Positions 1 to 8,115 of a stretch of DNA of 64,000 nt are shown one piece after another; position 1 is the stretch's first letter; the number at the start of each line of letters is the position of its first letter. Origin of the DNA: CAXBCP01 sp963974055 (GTDB lineage Bacteria > Pseudomonadota > Alphaproteobacteria > MPNO01 > UBA830); NCBI GenBank assembly GCA_963974055.1, contig CAXBCP010000001.1, positions 124,001 through 188,000 of the forward strand, given 5' to 3'. Under the pieces are notes generated by a model. It had not been told where the DNA came from. It did not search any database and worked only from the letters and a program-made list of their open reading frames with translations. The position numbers were made by a program, and so were the translations under genes.

Positions 1-121
1 CGCCTACAGGACGATGGAACTTGTATACCGGATTTACGCCGCCGACCCAGAATGGCGGGCCCGCTGGAATCTGCCTGCTGTGCCGTCATCGAAAAACCCA
101 ACCAAAGGAAGCGATGAATGA
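1..121 (+). CDS. C-terminal fragment of a probable Gfo/Idh/MocA-family oxidoreductase
   Basis: The window opens inside a reading frame that ends in TGA at 119-121. About 39 residues are visible, including TMELVYRIYAADPEWRARW, which resembles the last helix of Gfo/Idh/MocA sugar oxidoreductases; that match is from memory and not certain. The stop overlaps the ATG of the next gene as ATGA, the usual sign of translational coupling, so this is very likely the preceding gene of the polysaccharide operon. A nucleotide-sugar or sugar-acid dehydrogenase would fit the neighbouring CMP-sugar synthetase. The N-terminal part and its NAD-binding motif lie outside the window. Confidence 0.45.
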   Translation, partial: AYRTMELVYRIYAADPEWRARWNLPAVPSSKNPTKGSDE

Positions 122-882
122 CAACCTACGGGATCATTCCCGCCCGGATGGCGGCAAGCCGGTTTCCCGGTAAGCCGCTTCACCTCATTGCCGGCAAGCC
201 CATGCTGGAACATGTCTACGAGCGCGCGAAGCTTGCGTGGAAATGGGACGTGCTGTGCATTGCAACCTGCGACGAAGAAATTCGGCAATATGCAGAGGGC
301 CGGGGCTACCCGGTGGTGATGACGGCAGATACCCATACGCGGGCGCTCGACCGTGTCGCCGAAGCCTATACGATTATTGCCGGCACCGAGGCAGACGACG
401 ACATCGTCGTCTGTGTGCAGGGCGACGAGCCGCTACTGGCGATGGACACGATTTCAGCGGTGATCGAACCGTTCGCCAGCGACCCCACCATTGCGGGCAC
501 CATGCTGGCGGTTCCGATCACCGAAGAATCGCTCTACCGGAATCCGGATATCGTGAAAATCATTCACGATCTTAACGGCAACGTGCTCTATACCAGCCGC
601 CAGCCGGTGCCGTACTGCAAAGCGTTTTCGCCCGATCTCGGGGCGCTGCGTGTCGGTGGCATCTTCGGATTCCGCTGGCATTTCCTGAAATGGTTCACCG
701 GTCTGCCGGAATCGCCGCTGGAGCGGGTCGAGGCCTGTGACAGCAACCGGATTCCCGATAACGGCCGTTTCCAGCGTCTTGCGCCCATTTCGGCCCGTCC
801 GTATTTCTCGGTCGACAGTCCGGAAGATATCGCGTTGGTCGAGGCGGCTCTGCCCGCGGATCCGCTTTGGGGCAAGTATTGA
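118..882 (+). CDS. kdsB: CMP-sugar synthetase, KdsB family (3-deoxy-manno-octulosonate cytidylyltransferase-like)
   Basis: Members of this family couple CTP to a 3-deoxy-2-ulosonic acid such as Kdo to give the CMP-activated sugar. The protein has 254 residues, the usual family length. It shows the nucleotide-binding start IPARMAASRFPGKPL (residues 7-21), the metal-binding VQGDEPLL (100-107) and a C-terminal SVDSPEDIALVEAAL block. It starts on the stop of the upstream gene (ATGA overlap), and its own stop overlaps a TTG start of the next gene. The position at the head of a surface-glycan operon suggests a capsule or O-antigen paralogue rather than the housekeeping lipid A copy. The exact ulosonic acid cannot be read from sequence. 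Confidence 0.85.
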   Translation: MTTYGIIPARMAASRFPGKPLHLIAGKPMLEHVYERAKLAWKWDVLCIATCDEEIRQYAEGRGYPVVMTADTHTRALDRVAEAYTIIAGTEADDDIVVCVQGDEPLLAMDTISAVIEPFASDPTIAGTMLAVPITEESLYRNPDIVKIIHDLNGNVLYTSRQPVPYCKAFSPDLGALRVGGIFGFRWHFLKWFTGLPESPLERVEACDSNRIPDNGRFQRLAPISARPYFSVDSPEDIALVEAALPADPLWGKY

Positions 883-1925
883 CGCCAAAGGCGTTGAAAC
901 TAGCTCCGCTCGGTGGGCGGATCTTGGTGGTTCTGCTGAGCTTTGTCGGAGCGACATTCGTTGCCGAATACAGCGTGCGCCTGACGCTGCCGAAATACGA
1001 CCCCGCCGGGCATGTCTCGTTTTACACGGACTCCGTTACCGGTGTTTTGCTTGGCCGACCGAACAGCCGGACACGCCAGATTAAGAATTCCGGGGATTAT
1101 GACGTCGAAATCGCTTTCAATCGTCACGGTCTGCGCGACCGTCGCGACATCGCGAACGGTACCGCCCGGGATTTGTATGTTCTTGGCGATTCGTTCGCTT
1201 TCGGATGGGGGGTTGAGGAAAGCGAACGGTTTTCCAGTTTGCTCGAAAAACTGACCGACCGCAGGGTCTATAACGTTGCGACCACCGCAAACCTAGATGG
1301 TTTCGAGCGGCTTCTCGCCTTTGCGGCCAAACAGGGTGCGGTCATTCGCGATGTCGTTCTCGCGATCAATATGATCGACGACGTACAGGATTACGATACT
1401 GCACCGGCTCCGGCTCCGAAACGCCCCAAACCGTTGGCGACCGCGTTTTCGATACAGGGTGCGAAGGAATTTCTTCTGAAAAACTCAGCGTTTTATTTTC
1501 TCGCGACATCGGCGATCGGCTCGATCGATCTGGTGCGCCAGACCTTCATTCGGCTCGGTCTGGTGAAAACCCTGAAAGTCGTGGCCGGCGGTATCCCGGG
1601 CGACCGCGCCGTCCAGTCTACGGCGGACCGCATCGTCGCGCTTTCCGAGGCTTATAATCTGACCGTGATGATTATTCCGTCGCGCGGTCTTTGGGTCGGA
1701 AATAAGCAGAAAGAGACCGCGGCAGCGCATCGGAGATTCAGCGAAGCTCTGATACGCCGGGGCCTGGACATCGTAGATATGCGGCCGGTGATGGAAGCCA
1801 CGGGCGATCCGATGCAGTTCCATTTCCGGAATGACGGGCACTGGGTTCCCAAAGGGCATGATCTGGCAGCGCGGGAACTGGCCCGCAGAATTTCGCGGCG
1901 CCAACGCGATCCGGGAATGAAGTAG
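879..1925 (+). CDS. Membrane-anchored SGNH/GDSL-family protein, probable glycan O-acetylation partner
   Basis: One N-terminal hydrophobic segment (ILVVLLSFVGATFVAEYSV) is followed by an exported SGNH-hydrolase-like domain. Block I is GDSFAFGWGVEESERF, with the candidate nucleophile Ser about 104 residues from the start. A C-terminal DGHW...GH block supplies the candidate Asp/His. Such proteins transfer or remove acetyl groups on polysaccharides and are commonly paired with an MBOAT protein, as in AlgI with AlgJ/AlgX; here the MBOAT gene follows within 11 nt. No ATG is available near the front. I chose TTG at 879, which overlaps the kdsB stop as TTGA; a TTG at 867 would add four residues. Confidence 0.7.
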   Translation: MTPKALKLAPLGGRILVVLLSFVGATFVAEYSVRLTLPKYDPAGHVSFYTDSVTGVLLGRPNSRTRQIKNSGDYDVEIAFNRHGLRDRRDIANGTARDLYVLGDSFAFGWGVEESERFSSLLEKLTDRRVYNVATTANLDGFERLLAFAAKQGAVIRDVVLAINMIDDVQDYDTAPAPAPKRPKPLATAFSIQGAKEFLLKNSAFYFLATSAIGSIDLVRQTFIRLGLVKTLKVVAGGIPGDRAVQSTADRIVALSEAYNLTVMIIPSRGLWVGNKQKETAAAHRRFSEALIRRGLDIVDMRPVMEATGDPMQFHFRNDGHWVPKGHDLAARELARRISRRQRDPGMK

Positions 1926-1935
1926 CGCCCGTTCC

Positions 1936-3426
1936 ATGTTGTTCAGCACAACAGAATTTCTGTTCCTGTTTCTGCCGCTGACGGTGGCCGGCTTTGCCCT
2001 CGTCGCCGGCACGGTTTCCCTGCGGGCCGGAACGTTGTGGCTGACTGCAGCATCACTCTTCTTTTACGGCTATTGGGATGTCTCGCTGCTGCCGCTCATC
2101 GTTCTCAGCATTGTCGCCAATTTTGCCTTCGGCAAGATACTGTTTTCGACCCGGTCGAGGACCTATCTGGTCGCCGGTCTGTGTTTCAATCTCGGGCTTC
2201 TCGGATATTTTAAATACGCGGGCTTTTTCGTCGAGAACCTAGAGAAACTGCTTGGCCGCGAGATTGCGGAGCTGAATATCGTTCTGCCACTCGCGATCTC
2301 GTTCTTTACCTTTCAGCAGGTCGCGTACCTGGTCGATGTCTACAAGCGGCGGGCGGTTGAACCCGATTTTCTGAATTACTGTCTGTTTGTTTCGTTTTTC
2401 CCACAGCTTATTTCGGGGCCGATCGTTCATCACAGCGAAATGATGCCGCAGTTCCGGGATGCAGCGCGCCATTGGCTCAGCCGAAAGCTGGTGCCGGTGG
2501 CCCTCGCCTTTATCGTTATCGGGCTCTACAAGAAAGTGGTGCTGGCGAATGGGATCTCGCCGGTGGCTGATGGCGTGTTCCTGGGCGCGCAAACTGCCAT
2601 CCCCGGATTCTGGGACGCCTGGATCGGTGCTCTGGCCTATACGTTCCAGATTTATTTCGATTTTTCCGGCTATACGGATATGGCAGTCGGTATTGCTCTG
2701 CTGTTTGGCATTCGCCTGCCGATGAATTTCAATTCACCTTACAAGGCGACCAGCATCATAGATTTCTGGCGGCGCTGGCACATGACGCTGTCGCGTTTTA
2801 TCCGGGACTATATCTACATCCCGTTGGGCGGCGGTCGTAAAGGTAAGTCCCGCCGATACGTAAATCTGATGCTTGCGATGTTGATTGGCGGTCTGTGGCA
2901 CGGCGCAGGGTGGACTTTCGTGATCTGGGGCGGACTGCACGGCATCTATCTGATCGTGAATCACGGTTGGCGGCGTTACGGTCCGGCCTGCGCACATGGC
3001 AGCCGCATATCCAAGTGGTGCGGGCGGATCGTAACGTTTCTGGCCGTCGTGGTCGCGTGGGTGTTTTTCCGTGCCGAAGATGCCGACGATGCGATGCGGA
3101 TTCTTGCCGGTATGTCGGGTTTGGCGGACGGTGCACCGGTGTTTGCCAGCGGCCAGGTGCTGGCGATGCTGCTGGCGATGCTGTTTATCGTATGGTTTAC
3201 CCCCAATTCCTGCCAGATGTTCCGCACCGTACAGCCCGTTATCGTACCTGACAGGGATGTGGATTCACTCAGTCCCGCAGTTCCTGCAGAGGGATGGTTC
3301 GCGTCGGTATTGCGCTTGAAGTCTTATGCGCTTACCCCTGTTCTGGTCGTTCTCGGCACTGTCAGTCTCTTGATTGTCATAGACCGGGGCGGGCAAACAC
3401 AAAAATTCATCTACATGATATTCTGA
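1936..3426 (+). CDS. MBOAT-family membrane O-acyltransferase (AlgI/PatA-like)
   Basis: This 496-residue polytopic protein belongs to the membrane-bound O-acyltransferase family, which moves acyl groups across the inner membrane onto periplasmic glycans. The hallmark DFWRRWHMTLSRFIRDY begins near residue 276, followed by IPLGGGRKGK. The conserved catalytic histidine lies in LIGGLWHGAGW (His322). Its length and motif order match AlgI. It directly follows the SGNH gene, giving the classic two-gene exopolysaccharide acetylation pair. I infer O-acetylation of the glycan made by this locus; the acceptor is unknown. Confidence 0.88.
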   Translation: MLFSTTEFLFLFLPLTVAGFALVAGTVSLRAGTLWLTAASLFFYGYWDVSLLPLIVLSIVANFAFGKILFSTRSRTYLVAGLCFNLGLLGYFKYAGFFVENLEKLLGREIAELNIVLPLAISFFTFQQVAYLVDVYKRRAVEPDFLNYCLFVSFFPQLISGPIVHHSEMMPQFRDAARHWLSRKLVPVALAFIVIGLYKKVVLANGISPVADGVFLGAQTAIPGFWDAWIGALAYTFQIYFDFSGYTDMAVGIALLFGIRLPMNFNSPYKATSIIDFWRRWHMTLSRFIRDYIYIPLGGGRKGKSRRYVNLMLAMLIGGLWHGAGWTFVIWGGLHGIYLIVNHGWRRYGPACAHGSRISKWCGRIVTFLAVVVAWVFFRAEDADDAMRILAGMSGLADGAPVFASGQVLAMLLAMLFIVWFTPNSCQMFRTVQPVIVPDRDVDSLSPAVPAEGWFASVLRLKSYALTPVLVVLGTVSLLIVIDRGGQTQKFIYMIF

Positions 3427-3430
3427 TGCC

Positions 3431-4060
3431 ATGAACAAAATCGACGAACTCACCGAACTGCATCGCGGCGATCCTGCCGGTTATGCGCGCGCTTACCTCG
3501 ACTATCTTGCATCGTGTTTCCAGTCGATCGACAGCGCCGCTGTAGAAGCGTTTATCCGGTTGCTTCTCGATGCGCGGGAATCCGGCAACACGGTCTTTTT
3601 CATCGGCAATGGCGGCTCGGCGGCGACGGCGTCGCACTTCGCCAACGATATTTCCATCGGTACCCGTACCGGCGACAAGCGGCCGTTTCGCGCCGTCAGC
3701 CTGACCGACAACGTCGCTGTGATGACCGCGCTGGCCAATGATGAAGGTTACAACCGAATGTTCGTCGATCAGCTCAAGGTTCACCTGCGCGATGGCGATT
3801 CGGTGGTCGCGATCTCGGCATCGGGTAATTCGCCGAACCTGATCGAAGCGGTGGACTATGCGCGGGCACGGGGGGCGACCGTGGTCGGCCTGACGGGATT
3901 CGACGGCGGCAAACTGCGCGAAAGATCCGATATATCGCTGCACGTGCCGACGGCGAAGGGCGAATACGGCCCGGTCGAGGATATGCACATGATTTTCGAT
4001 CATCTGATCGGCAGCTATCTGAATGCCGATGTGAAAAGCGGGGCCGCTGCAGCCGAATGA
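3431..4060 (+). CDS. SIS-domain sugar-phosphate isomerase, GmhA-like
   Basis: The 209-residue protein carries the full GmhA pattern: IGNGGSAATASHFANDIS, ALANDEGYNRMFVDQL, SASGNSPNLIEAVDYA, GLTGFDGGKL and a late EDMHMIFDHLI. GmhA converts sedoheptulose 7-phosphate to D-glycero-D-manno-heptose 7-phosphate. The gene starts 4 nt after the MBOAT stop and its own stop overlaps the next ATG (ATGA), so it is co-translated with a HAD phosphatase and a dehydrogenase. Heptose kinase (HldE) is not seen nearby. A role in making a heptose-derived or other ketose-derived sugar is an inference; DiaA-like regulators share the fold but not this context. Confidence 0.78.
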   Translation: MNKIDELTELHRGDPAGYARAYLDYLASCFQSIDSAAVEAFIRLLLDARESGNTVFFIGNGGSAATASHFANDISIGTRTGDKRPFRAVSLTDNVAVMTALANDEGYNRMFVDQLKVHLRDGDSVVAISASGNSPNLIEAVDYARARGATVVGLTGFDGGKLRERSDISLHVPTAKGEYGPVEDMHMIFDHLIGSYLNADVKSGAAAAE

Positions 4061-4740
4061 CGCATGCGGTCATTTTCGATCTCGACGGTACGCTGATCGA
4101 CAGTCTGCCCGACGTGCTGGGTGCGCTGAACCCGGTTCTTGCCGAAGCGGGCCGGCGTAAAGTAACGGTCGAAGAGGGCAGGCTGATGGTCGGGGGCGGC
4201 GCCGAACCGCTGATCGAGCGCGCCTTCGGACTCACCGGCGATCCGGTCGCCCCCGCAGATATCCAGATTCATGTCGACGCCTTCGCGGTCAATTATCAGG
4301 CGGTGCCGGTGCGCCATACCACGATCTTCGACGGGGTCGTGCCTGCACTTGAAGACCTGGCGTCACGTGGCTACCGGCTTGGAATTTGCACCAACAAACC
4401 GCATGATTCGGCGCTGACGGTGCTCGAAGCGCTGGGTCTGGACAGGCATTTTGCGTCCTGCATCGGCAAGGCGGCGCGGCCGTTCAACAAACCCGACCGC
4501 CGGCATTACGACGCTGTTGCCGAAGAGCTGGGCGTCGCACCACGGAACAGCCTGTATATCGGCGACAGCGAGACGGATGTCGAAACCGCTCGGAACGCAG
4601 GCGTGCCGATCATTCTTGTCCCCTTCGGCTATAGTCGCAAGCCTGCCGCGGAACTGGGTGGCGACCGGCTGATCGGCCATTTCTCCGAACTGGCGGCAGC
4701 GATAGATGAACTGCTCCCCATCGCGAGTAGCCGCCCATGA
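4057..4740 (+). CDS. HAD-superfamily phosphatase, phosphoglycolate-phosphatase-like
   Basis: The start MTHAVIFDLDGTLIDS contains the HAD motif I (Asp8 nucleophile, Asp10). Motif II is probably in GICTNKP, and motif III/IV is YIGDSETDVETARNAG. At 227 residues it matches Gph-type phosphatases, with a helical cap between motifs I and II. It overlaps the GmhA-like gene by ATGA and the following dehydrogenase gene by ATGA. By position it probably removes a phosphate from the sugar phosphate made by the preceding isomerase, rather than acting in photorespiratory-type phosphoglycolate salvage. Substrate assignment is inference. Confidence 0.75.
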   Translation: MTHAVIFDLDGTLIDSLPDVLGALNPVLAEAGRRKVTVEEGRLMVGGGAEPLIERAFGLTGDPVAPADIQIHVDAFAVNYQAVPVRHTTIFDGVVPALEDLASRGYRLGICTNKPHDSALTVLEALGLDRHFASCIGKAARPFNKPDRRHYDAVAEELGVAPRNSLYIGDSETDVETARNAGVPIILVPFGYSRKPAAELGGDRLIGHFSELAAAIDELLPIASSRP

Positions 4741-5687
4741 CCCGTGTCGCGATTCCGTCGATCTCGTTCTGCCAGACCCAGATATTGCGCGATGAAGTGC
4801 TCGCGCAATATCCCGACACGCGGTTCAACGAGGAACAGCGGCGGATGTCGGATGACGAGCTCGTCGAATTCCTGTCCGGCAGGGATGCCGCGATCATGGG
4901 GCTCGAAAACCTGACGGCCGACATGCTCGACCGGTTGCCGGACCTGAAAATCATCGCGCGGATGGGCGTCGGGCTCGACAATGTCGATCCCGCGATGCTG
5001 CGCGACCGCGGCATCCGTATCGGCTGGAAAGGCGGCACGAACCGGCAGTCCGTCGCGGAGCTGATGATTGCGTTTTCGGTCTGCGCCCTGCGCCATGTCG
5101 GGCCGCTTTTCGCCGAAATGCGCGACGGCAAACGCCCGCGGCACCAGATGGGCCGCCATCTCGGCGGCCGTGTGGTCGGGTTGCATGGCTGCGGGTTTGT
5201 CGGCAAGGAAGTCGTCCGTCTGTTACAGCCGTGGAACTGCACCGTTCTCGCCTGCGATCTTCTGGATTTTCCCGAATTTTACAGGGAATACGGTGTCGAA
5301 GCGGTGTCGATGGACGACCTGGTCGAACGGTCCGAGGTTCTGTCGCTGCATATTCCGCTGAACGACAGCACGCGCGGCCTGTATACGGGCGACGTGATGG
5401 ACCGGATGCGCGACGATGCCGTGTTGATCAATACCTGCCGCGGCGGCATCATCGACGAGACCGCGCTGAAGGAACGCCTGCTCGATGGCAGACTGGCGGC
5501 CGCCTGTATCGATGCCTTCGCGGTCGAGCCGCCGGACGATGACGAACTGCTCAATGCGCCGAATTTCCTGTGCACGCCGCATATCGGCGGCAGCGCCGCG
5601 GAAGCGCGGCTGGCGATGGGCCGCGCCGCGATCGATGCGATCGCGGATAATTTTATCCCGGAACCGGGCGTGTTCCCATTCGTCTGA
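4737..5687 (+). CDS. D-isomer-specific 2-hydroxyacid dehydrogenase
   Basis: The 316-residue protein is a phosphoglycerate-dehydrogenase-type NAD(P) oxidoreductase. It has the dinucleotide motif GCGFVG inside VVGLHGCGFVGKEV, the SLHIPLN strand, the INTCRGGIIDETAL segment, the catalytic Glu in FAVEPP and the catalytic His in TPHIGGSA. It is the third member of a three-gene ATGA-overlapping cassette with the isomerase and phosphatase. Members normally interconvert 2-hydroxy and 2-keto acids, so a sugar-acid substrate is plausible here, for example a keto-acid precursor for the KdsB-family enzyme. Serine biosynthesis is possible but less likely given the operon. Confidence 0.82.
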   Translation: MTRVAIPSISFCQTQILRDEVLAQYPDTRFNEEQRRMSDDELVEFLSGRDAAIMGLENLTADMLDRLPDLKIIARMGVGLDNVDPAMLRDRGIRIGWKGGTNRQSVAELMIAFSVCALRHVGPLFAEMRDGKRPRHQMGRHLGGRVVGLHGCGFVGKEVVRLLQPWNCTVLACDLLDFPEFYREYGVEAVSMDDLVERSEVLSLHIPLNDSTRGLYTGDVMDRMRDDAVLINTCRGGIIDETALKERLLDGRLAAACIDAFAVEPPDDDELLNAPNFLCTPHIGGSAAEARLAMGRAAIDAIADNFIPEPGVFPFV

Positions 5688-5727
5688 TCCGCGCCCCTGA
5701 TCTGTTTTCCGTGAAAACCCGGTCACG

Positions 5728-7470
5728 ATGAAGTCCCTGATCCGCAAGGCCCGGCACGTGCTGGACGACCCTGTGCTCCGGCGCTGGCTTGTCCGGCGGC
5801 TTGCGGGACTGGAAAAACCGCCGCCGGTCTTTGTTGCCGGGCAGCCGCCCTATCTTCCCGCTGTGACTCAGGATGCGGCTCGCGCGGACACCTGCATAGA
5901 AGGTTTTCCGGCGGGCAGTTTCCAGCCGCCGCAATTGCCGATAGCTATTTCCCTGCCCGGCCGGACGGTCGAACTCGCCCCGGAGGATCCTTCAGCCCTT
6001 TTCACGCAGTCCTATGACGATCTCGAAACCCAGCTGGCGGCGCACCGCTTCGCCTGGGTGCCGATTGCCGGCGATGCGGTCGATCCCGACTGGGTCGCCG
6101 CGTTGTGGGGGGCTTGGGCGGACCGGTTCGGTAGCGGAGAGTCCGGCTGGCCATGGCATGCCTACACGGCGGCGGAGCGGGCAATCAACATCATCGATTT
6201 CGCGCGCCGGTTCGGCCTGCCGGGCGAACCGGACGAAACCGGCGCGCTTCTGGTACGTCATGCCGAGATCATCCGCGGCAATCTGGAATATTTCGGCGAA
6301 CATTATACGTCGAACCATTTGTCGAATAACGGCCGTGGCCTGCTGCGCATCGGCACGGCGCTGGGCCGGGACGATCACGCGGAAACAGGCGCGAAGATTA
6401 TGGTGGCGGAAGCCGGGCGCATCTTCGGGCGGTCCGGCATGCTGCGCGAGGGCTCGACCCACTACCACCTGCTGCTGACACGCAACTATATCGATGCCTG
6501 GCTCGACGCGAAATCGGCAGGGCTCGAACAGGCAGCGATGCTGCGCGATATCGCCGAACGCGCCCTCGCGGTTATTCCAGGCCTGTGCCTGCCGGGCGGT
6601 CTGCCGCTGATTGGCGACATCTCCCCCGATGTGCCGCCGGCGTTCCTGGCTGCGCTTTCAGGGCATGACGATCCGGCTGCGTGGCCGGTAAACCTGCCCG
6701 AAGACCGGCGGCGGGACGCGCGGTCGTTCATCGGCAGCAACAACCCGGTATCTCCCGACAGGCTCGCAGGGGATGGCTGGCACCGGTTCGGCGGTCATGG
6801 CTGGCAGGCGCTGGCGTTTGTCTCCCCGAATGGCTGGCCGCCCATGCCCGGACACGGGCACAACGATCTCGGCAGTTTCGAGCTGCATGACGGCGCAACG
6901 CCGGTAATTATTGATCCGGGCCGCGGCACTTACGTCGATACCGTGTATGCGGATGCCGACATGCACAATTATATAACAATCGACGATGCCGGGCCGATGG
7001 CTGTTAATAGACCTTATTATTCCGGCGTTTTCCGCCGCGGCGTGATTGGCGCGACGCCGACAATGTCACGGACACGCGATGGCAGAATTCTCTGCCATGA
7101 AGGATTCAGTCGCTATTCAAAGGTCGGCGCAGCGGAGCGGGAATGGCGTTTCCATGAGGGTCGCATCGAGATTGTCGACCGGATCGCCGGTCGGGGCCAT
7201 CATCGAATTCGCCGGCGGTTCTTTACAGGGGCAGACGCGAGCATCTCGGATGCAGGTGCCGTTCTGGCGGTTCAAAACCGGACATATTGCATGTCATCCA
7301 CCGTTCCCCCGACGATTGGCGAAACGATTTGCTGGACGGGATACGGTCGCGACCGGCCGGGCCGGCTGATCGTGTTCGATCAGCCGGTTTCCCTTCCGTT
7401 CGAGATGAAGACCGTCATCACGCGGCTGAGCGGCGACGCGTCGCCGGGCACATGGACGGCGTCGACGTAA
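5728..7470 (+). CDS. Heparinase II/III-family protein
   Basis: The 580-residue protein has the heparinase II/III arrangement: an alpha-toroid N-terminal half with SNHLSNNGRGLLRIG (Asn196-His197) and a beta-sandwich half with GHGHNDLGSFELHDG (375 onward) and DPGRGTY. These His, Asn and Tyr residues are typical of polysaccharide lyases acting on uronate-containing chains. No signal peptide is evident. Genes of this family are common inside exopolysaccharide and O-antigen clusters, where they may edit or degrade the product. It lies 40 nt after the dehydrogenase gene on the same strand. The polymer cleaved, and whether it is cleaved at all, is unknown. Confidence 0.82.
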   Translation: MKSLIRKARHVLDDPVLRRWLVRRLAGLEKPPPVFVAGQPPYLPAVTQDAARADTCIEGFPAGSFQPPQLPIAISLPGRTVELAPEDPSALFTQSYDDLETQLAAHRFAWVPIAGDAVDPDWVAALWGAWADRFGSGESGWPWHAYTAAERAINIIDFARRFGLPGEPDETGALLVRHAEIIRGNLEYFGEHYTSNHLSNNGRGLLRIGTALGRDDHAETGAKIMVAEAGRIFGRSGMLREGSTHYHLLLTRNYIDAWLDAKSAGLEQAAMLRDIAERALAVIPGLCLPGGLPLIGDISPDVPPAFLAALSGHDDPAAWPVNLPEDRRRDARSFIGSNNPVSPDRLAGDGWHRFGGHGWQALAFVSPNGWPPMPGHGHNDLGSFELHDGATPVIIDPGRGTYVDTVYADADMHNYITIDDAGPMAVNRPYYSGVFRRGVIGATPTMSRTRDGRILCHEGFSRYSKVGAAEREWRFHEGRIEIVDRIAGRGHHRIRRRFFTGADASISDAGAVLAVQNRTYCMSSTVPPTIGETICWTGYGRDRPGRLIVFDQPVSLPFEMKTVITRLSGDASPGTWTAST

Positions 7471-7538
7471 ATGACCGACGGCGCCGGAACCTTTGGTATG
7501 AGTGATATTTCAGTGACTGAATTCAGGACTTTGAAACC

Positions 7539-7958
7539 GTGACGATGAGAACCTCCAGCCGACCCGGCTTTCTGCGCTCGGATCTGGGGCGGGCGGCGCA
7601 AAAATACTTTCTTGTCGGCGGGACCTGTGCCTTGATCGACTGGTGTCTTTTTGCGCTCCTGCTCTACGTTCTGGATGTGCACTACCTTCTGGCCGGGACG
7701 ATATCGTTCGTCGTGTCGACGGGCGCGAATTATATTCTGTCGGTCCGTTTTGTGTTCGGCGCTGGCCGCCGGAGCCGACATCAGCGCATTGTTCTGTTAT
7801 GGGCGGTCAGCATCGCCGGAATTGTCTTCAATCTCGGGCTTTTGGCCATTGGCATCGATGTGATGGGCATCCATCCCATGGTCGCAAAGGTCTTTGCGAC
7901 AGGGTTGGTTTTCGGCTGGAATTTTTTTCTGCGATATTATTTCGTGTTTCAGAAATGA
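7539..7958 (+). CDS. GtrA-family membrane protein
   Basis: The 139-residue protein has four predicted membrane segments and the GtrA pattern: KYFLVGGTCALIDWCLFALL near the start, FVVSTGANYILSVRFVF in the middle and KVFATGLVFGWNFFLRYYFVF at the end. GtrA proteins are thought to flip polyprenyl-phosphate-linked sugars across the inner membrane for O-antigen or other surface modification. The GTG at 7539 is the first start; ATG at 7545 would shorten it by two residues. It sits upstream of a GT-C-like membrane protein, the kind of enzyme that would use the flipped donor. Its base composition looks more A/T-rich than flanking housekeeping genes, as is common for surface-glycan loci. Confidence 0.85.
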   Translation: MTMRTSSRPGFLRSDLGRAAQKYFLVGGTCALIDWCLFALLLYVLDVHYLLAGTISFVVSTGANYILSVRFVFGAGRRSRHQRIVLLWAVSIAGIVFNLGLLAIGIDVMGIHPMVAKVFATGLVFGWNFFLRYYFVFQK

Positions 7959-7971
7959 CAGGCTTTCAGAA

Positions 7972-8115
7972 ATGACGGGCCAAAATTCGTCCCGGGGCCG
8001 TTTGCATACCGGCCTTTCCGCTCTGTTATGGGTCTGGATTTTGGCGGTATTCGCCGCTTATCTTCAGAATTATGCAGAACCCATCAGGCTGATATTCGGC
8101 GTATTGTTTGGCTGA
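7972..8115 (+). CDS. Small single-membrane-segment protein (47 aa), unknown
   Basis: A short frame starting at ATG 7972 encodes MTGQNSSRGRLHTG followed by one hydrophobic stretch (LSALLWVWILAVFAAYL) and a second weakly hydrophobic tail (RLIFGVLFG). It fills the gap between gtrA (13 nt upstream) and the next membrane protein, whose TTG start overlaps its end. A tail-anchored helper of the neighbouring GtrA or GT-C protein would fit, but I recognise no family. The frame could also be non-coding spacer; the positional fit and hydrophobic pattern are the only support. Confidence 0.4.
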   Translation: MTGQNSSRGRLHTGLSALLWVWILAVFAAYLQNYAEPIRLIFGVLFG

